NCBI GenBank assembly: GCA_003153955.1
Contig: PMCB01000132.1
Coordinates: forward strand, 21,902-30,151
DNA from: Dehalococcoidia bacterium
GTDB taxonomy: Bacteria > Chloroflexota > Dehalococcoidia > Dehalococcoidales > Fen-1064
Direction of reading: 5' to 3'
Length of the DNA: 8,250 bases
Below the pieces are notes generated by a model, which was given only the letters and a program-made list of their open reading frames with translations, did not search any database and had not been told where the DNA came from. Shown here one piece after another: positions 4,395-8,250 of the stretch. A program made the translations under genes and the position numbers. Numbering within the stretch: position 1 is the first letter of the stretch; every line of letters begins with the position of its first letter.

Positions 4395-5339
4395 ATGGAC
4401 GACCTTAAAGTGTTTACGGGTAATGCTCATCCCGCTTTAGCGAAAGAAATTACCAATTACCTGGATATCCCTCTGGGACGTGCTGACGTATTTGAATTTA
4501 GCAACGAAAACATTTTTGTCCGCATTCTGGAAAATGTCCGCGAAAGAGATATTTTCGTGGTTCAATCGATGTCCCATCCGGTCAGTAAGAGCCTTATGGA
4601 ATTACTGATCATGCTGGATGCCTTGAAGCGGGCTTCGGCGAAAAGAATCACCGCGGTGATTCCATATTACGGTTATGGCCGTACCGATAAAAAGGACCAG
4701 CCGCGCGTGCCGATTACGGCCAGACTGATAGCCGACCTTGTAACAGTGGCAGGCGCAAACCGATTATTAACCGTTGACCTGCATGCCGCGCAGATACAGG
4801 GTTTTTTCAACATCCCGGTGGATGAATTGACGGCGTTGACACTGCTCAGTGACTATTTCAAACAGAAGCAGATGGAAGATATGGTGGTGGTAGCCACTGA
4901 TATCGGCATTTCAAAACGAGCACGCGATATGGCCGCCAGGATGAATGCGCCCCTGGCCATTGTTGAAAAAAGACGGCTGGGAAATGCCGGCAAGACGGAA
5001 GCGCTCAACGTCATCGGTGATGTGAAAGGTAAAATAGCCGTCACTTTCGATGACGAGATCGATACCGCCGGTTCGCTGACCAACACGGTCATTGCTTTAT
5101 TGGAGCGTGGTGCAAAGGAAGTCTATTCCTGCGCTACCCATCCGGTTTTCTCCGACTCCGCTATCGAACGCATTGCCAAATGCCCGGTGAAACAGGTGGT
5201 CGTGGCGGATACGGTTCCCGTGCCTCCGGAGAAAAAACTGGACAAAATTGTGGTTTTACCGATGGCGCCGCTGCTGGGAGAAGCCATCCACCGCATTCAC
5301 ACCGGGCTGTCTGTCGGGGCGATGTTCGAACCGGAATAG
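4395..5339 (+). CDS. prs: Ribose-phosphate pyrophosphokinase (PRPP synthetase)
   Basis: Makes 5-phosphoribosyl 1-pyrophosphate from ribose 5-phosphate and ATP in the cytosol, feeding purine, pyrimidine, NAD, histidine and tryptophan synthesis. At 314 aa it is the normal class I length. Motifs: KVFTGNAHPALA at the N-terminus, the ATP-binding PYYGYGRTDKKDQPR (about 90-104), DLHAAQIQGFF (128-138, usually DLHAGQIQGFF), the catalytic flexible loop EKRRLGN (191-197) leading into LNVIGDVKGK, and the PRPP/ribose-5-phosphate loop FDDEIDTAGS (218-227). The block usually reading DxGGVxRAR is DIGISKRAR here (170-178), a variant that I think recurs in relatives. It begins after a strong AAGGAG and an extended -10 promoter. 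secA follows 92 bases later on the same strand, probably partly co-transcribed. Identification is secure. Confidence 0.97.
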   Translation: MDDLKVFTGNAHPALAKEITNYLDIPLGRADVFEFSNENIFVRILENVRERDIFVVQSMSHPVSKSLMELLIMLDALKRASAKRITAVIPYYGYGRTDKKDQPRVPITARLIADLVTVAGANRLLTVDLHAAQIQGFFNIPVDELTALTLLSDYFKQKQMEDMVVVATDIGISKRARDMAARMNAPLAIVEKRRLGNAGKTEALNVIGDVKGKIAVTFDDEIDTAGSLTNTVIALLERGAKEVYSCATHPVFSDSAIERIAKCPVKQVVVADTVPVPPEKKLDKIVVLPMAPLLGEAIHRIHTGLSVGAMFEPE

Positions 5340-5431
5340 CAGTAAAAATACTAAAATCCAAATACCAAATGACAAACAAAGTTCAACATATAAACTAAAA
5401 AATAGTTAAAACCTTAAGCAAGAGGGAAAAC
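5340..5431 (+). other. G-poor A/C-rich spacer between prs and secA
   Basis: From 5341 to about 5410 the plus strand is strongly A-rich and almost devoid of G, with loosely repeated CAAAT and ACAAA words (CCAAATA, CCAAATG, ACAAACA). No hairpin terminator is visible after prs, so read-through into secA is likely. TATAAA at about 5390-5395 could be a -10 box but has no well-spaced -35. AGAGG (5421-5425) is the secA Shine-Dalgarno. Confidence 0.5.
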
Positions 5432-8250
5432 ATGTTTAAATGGCTCGGAAATCTGGTTGATTCAAATGAAAAAGTACTCAAGAAATTACAGCCTGTCGTA
5501 AGCAAAGTCAACGCGCTTGAGCCTGAATATGAAAAACTGACGGATGATGAACTGAAAGCCAAAACCCAGGAGTTCAAAGACAGATTGGCGCAGGCGACTT
5601 CTGATTCTCAAAATAGAGTGAATGACGCCCGGCAGGAACTGCAGGACGCCCGGAAACGGGTTGCGGAAGCACAGGATAAGTTCACCGTCGAAAGCGGGGA
5701 ACTGGCCGTAAAACAGGCCCAGGAACGCCTGGAGCAGGTGGAAAAAGAACTGGCGAAAGAACAAAATGAGGCATTGGATAATCTTATTCCGGAAGCGTTT
5801 GCCGCCGTACGCGAGGCTTCAAAACGCACTACCGGATTACGTCATTTCGATGTGCAGCTGATCGGCGGCATGGTGCTGCATTCCGGTAAAATCGCGGAAA
5901 TGAAGACCGGTGAAGGTAAAACACTGGTGGCTACATTGCCCCTTTATTTGAATGCATTATCAGGTAGGGGAGTGCACCTGGTGACGGTCAATGATTATTT
6001 GTCCAAATCTCATCCCTACTGGATGGGCCCGATTTATCATGCTCTGGGGATGACTGTGTCCAGTATTCAAGGGCAGCAGACCGCAGGTGGTCAGGGTGGT
6101 GTTTCCTTCCTGTTTGACCCCGGCTATGACACCGGAAAAGAAGGAGATTTGTGGAAACATTTCAAGCCGATTACTCGCCAGGAAGCTTATCTGGCAGATA
6201 TTACCTACGGCACAAATAACGAGTTCGGTTTTGATTACCTCCGGGATAACATGGTGGTTGACCTGAAACAATGCGTGCAGCGTGAATTGAATTTCGCCAT
6301 CGTCGATGAGGTGGACAATATCCTGATTGACGAAGCACGCACGCCGCTGATCATCAGCGGCCCGGCACCGGAAGGCACGCTGCAGAAATACGGCATGGCA
6401 GACAAAGTCGCGCGGCAATTGAAAGGTAAAATCATTACCGATAAAGATGAAATCGATGCCAAGCAAAAAGGTATCGATATTGAAGAGGGCCTCGATTATC
6501 TTGTCGATGAAAAAAATCACGGCGTCAGGTTGAGCGGAGAAGGCGTCAGCCGGGCACAGGAAAAACTTCAGGTGAGCGATGTCCGTGAATTTCAGTTACA
6601 CTGGGAACATTATATTCGTCAGGCTATTATTGCTAACGATCTGTATAAGGTAAATAAAGAATACGTCATCAACAACGGCAAAGTTGTGATTGTCGATGAA
6701 TTTACCGGCCGGATGATGCACGGCCGCCGTTATTCAGATGGTTTGCATCAGGCGATTGAAGCGAAAGAAGTGGCGAAAGGGGCAGGCGTTAAGATTGAAG
6801 AAGAGACGCGGACCTATGCCACCGTGACTTTCCAGAATTATTTCCGTATGTACCGGAAACTGGCCGGCATGACCGGGACCGCGTTGACCGAGGCCGAGGA
6901 ATTCCACAAAATTTATAAGTTGGAAGTCGTGGCTATCCCCACCAACAAACCGATGATACGGCAGGACCTGATCGATAAAATTTACAAGAATGAACAGGCT
7001 AAGTTCAATCAGGTCGTCCAGGCAGTGGAAGAACTGCATAATGAAGGGCGGCCGGTACTCATTGGTACGGTGTCCGTCGAAAAATCCGAGGTGCTCAGCG
7101 ATATGATGCTGCGGAAAGGTATCAAGCATGAGGTTTTGAACGCCAAACTGCATGAAAAAGAAGCCTATATCGTAGCCCAGGCGGGCAGATTGGGAGCTGT
7201 TACGGTGGCCACCAATATGGCCGGCCGCGGTGTAGATATCATCCTGGGCGGCAAGCCGGATGACAGAGACCCGAAAGAATGGCAAAAAGAGCATGACGAG
7301 GTGGTGCAGAAAGGCGGTTTGCATATCATCGGCACTGAGCGTCATGAAGCGCGGCGTATCGATAACCAGTTACGGGGCCGTGCCGGACGTCAGGGCGACC
7401 CGGGCAGCAGCCGATTTTATGTTTCGCTGGAAGATGATATTATGCGTCAATTCGGGGGTGACCGCGTCGGGAAATTTATGGAATGGGCCGGTCTGGGTGA
7501 GGATGTTCCCATTGAGAACTCCATCGTCAATAAAACCATTGAAAGCGCCCAGGTTAGAGTCGAAGGATACCATTTTGATATCCGTAAACACCTGGTGGAA
7601 TACGATGATGTCGTTAATAACCAACGCAAAATTATTTACGGCGAACGGCGTAAAATTTTAAGCGGCGCGGACCTTAAAGCTAATGTACTCTCCATGGTCG
7701 ACGATGAAATCTCCGATATTATTAACGGCCACATCGGTGAAAATCGCGACGGTAATACCGAAGCTCTGGTAACCGAGGTTGGCTCGATTATGGCTTTACC
7801 GCAGGATTTCAAAGCCGAAGCAATCGCCGAGATGAAGCCGGTGGAGATAAAAGAGCAATTGACGCAGCAGGCCGATGCTCTGTACGAGAAGCGGGAAACG
7901 GAATTAGGCTCTGAGAGTATGCGTGTCCTGGAACGCCTGTTAATGCTGCGGATTATCGACAATTACTGGGTTGAACACCTGACAAATATGGATAATATGC
8001 GGCAAGGTGTCGGACTTCATGCCGTGGCCCAGCGGGACCCGCTGGCAGTTTATAAGAACGAGGGTCATGAACTTTTTGATGGGATGATGGAAGGTGTCCG
8101 TCATGACCTGGTACACAACATTTTTAATATTACGGTCACCAAGACGCCGCCTCCCAAGCAAACAGCTTCCCCGATGGCTAAAGTTGCGGCAGCCAGCCGC
8201 GGCGGCAGCCCTACCAAACAGGCGGAGAAAATCGAGGGTAAAAAAGTCGG
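5432..8250 (+). CDS. secA: Preprotein translocase ATPase SecA (C-terminus cut by window)
   Basis: The motor ATPase of the Sec pathway; it binds SecYEG and preproteins at the inner face of the membrane. The first 939 codons are present, with no stop before the edge. Walker A MKTGEGKT is at residues 157-164, Walker B with VDEVDNILIDEART from 291, the TNMAGRG motif at 594-600 (then VDI, usually TDI) and the Arg-finger motif from GTERHEARR at 634, where HESRR is usual. The scaffold helix block EYDDVVNNQRK and the wing MDNMRQGVGLHAVAQRDPL are also present. Walker A is shifted by about 55 residues relative to E. coli because of a charged coiled-coil insertion (about 55-112); a second insertion of about 30 residues (212-246) precedes ADITYGTNNEFGFDYLRDNM. 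The C-terminal linker has begun (PPPKQTASP); whether a zinc-binding tail follows cannot be seen. ATG 5432 has AGAGG upstream and begins MFKWLGNL. It follows prs. Confidence 0.98.
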   Translation, partial: MFKWLGNLVDSNEKVLKKLQPVVSKVNALEPEYEKLTDDELKAKTQEFKDRLAQATSDSQNRVNDARQELQDARKRVAEAQDKFTVESGELAVKQAQERLEQVEKELAKEQNEALDNLIPEAFAAVREASKRTTGLRHFDVQLIGGMVLHSGKIAEMKTGEGKTLVATLPLYLNALSGRGVHLVTVNDYLSKSHPYWMGPIYHALGMTVSSIQGQQTAGGQGGVSFLFDPGYDTGKEGDLWKHFKPITRQEAYLADITYGTNNEFGFDYLRDNMVVDLKQCVQRELNFAIVDEVDNILIDEARTPLIISGPAPEGTLQKYGMADKVARQLKGKIITDKDEIDAKQKGIDIEEGLDYLVDEKNHGVRLSGEGVSRAQEKLQVSDVREFQLHWEHYIRQAIIANDLYKVNKEYVINNGKVVIVDEFTGRMMHGRRYSDGLHQAIEAKEVAKGAGVKIEEETRTYATVTFQNYFRMYRKLAGMTGTALTEAEEFHKIYKLEVVAIPTNKPMIRQDLIDKIYKNEQAKFNQVVQAVEELHNEGRPVLIGTVSVEKSEVLSDMMLRKGIKHEVLNAKLHEKEAYIVAQAGRLGAVTVATNMAGRGVDIILGGKPDDRDPKEWQKEHDEVVQKGGLHIIGTERHEARRIDNQLRGRAGRQGDPGSSRFYVSLEDDIMRQFGGDRVGKFMEWAGLGEDVPIENSIVNKTIESAQVRVEGYHFDIRKHLVEYDDVVNNQRKIIYGERRKILSGADLKANVLSMVDDEISDIINGHIGENRDGNTEALVTEVGSIMALPQDFKAEAIAEMKPVEIKEQLTQQADALYEKRETELGSESMRVLERLLMLRIIDNYWVEHLTNMDNMRQGVGLHAVAQRDPLAVYKNEGHELFDGMMEGVRHDLVHNIFNITVTKTPPPKQTASPMAKVAAASRGGSPTKQAEKIEGKKV

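Noticed and set aside
5960..7345. Minus-strand frames of 186 and 203 codons (5960-6520 and 6734-7345) inside secA
   Set aside because: They mirror conserved SecA motifs on the other strand and have no independent support.
1..8250. Search for CRISPR arrays, insertion sequences, attachment sites, phage or defence genes
   Set aside because: No spaced direct repeats, transposase, integrase, tRNA-end duplication or defence-related motif was seen anywhere in the window.

Overview
This window carries ordinary chromosomal genes of an anaerobic or microaerophilic bacterium with moderate GC. The best guess for its origin is an uncultivated member of the Chloroflexota, class Dehalococcoidia. That rests on three observations: the SecA has a long coiled-coil insertion before its Walker A motif and a second insertion before the ADITYGTNNE block, a pattern I associate from memory with that lineage; the Prs has the variant DIGISKRAR in place of the usual ribose-5-phosphate-loop region; and DUF362/ferredoxin and FmdB proteins are present. 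The taxonomic call is inference.

Layout, left to right. At the left edge a gene probably reads leftward off the window from position 20 (good SD and promoter-like boxes, but only six codons visible). A non-coding stretch follows, ending in a perfect hairpin just beyond the stop of a leftward fmdB-type zinc-ribbon gene (269-451). Divergent from it runs a rightward DUF362 protein with a C-terminal 2[4Fe-4S] ferredoxin module (about 505-1722). The next 340 bases hold no clear gene, only a possible 21-codon micro-ORF and a rightward intrinsic terminator. Two leftward genes follow, probably one operon: a three-helix DUF5658-like membrane protein (2505-2945) and then an AHSA1/SRPBCC protein (2065-2457). 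A rightward 78-aa MerR-like HTH protein (3177-3413) converges on a leftward 262-aa protein of unknown function (3443-4231). The right half is a rightward housekeeping pair: prs (PRPP synthetase, 4395-5339), driven by an extended -10 promoter, and secA (from 5432, running off the right edge with its C-terminus missing).

The genes do not form an evident single system. prs feeds nucleotide, His and Trp synthesis, and secA powers Sec-dependent export. The left part is a mix of small poorly characterised genes: zinc ribbon, Fe-S protein, SRPBCC, small membrane protein, small regulator. I see no CRISPR array, transposon, integrase, tRNA, rRNA or phage gene. The points most worth a second look are a perfect hairpin containing both ATG candidates of the DUF362 gene, the orphan micro-ORF plus terminator, the unknown 262-aa protein with a possibly L7/L12-like N-terminal fold, phased GATAA boxes ahead of the prs promoter, and the SecA insertions.
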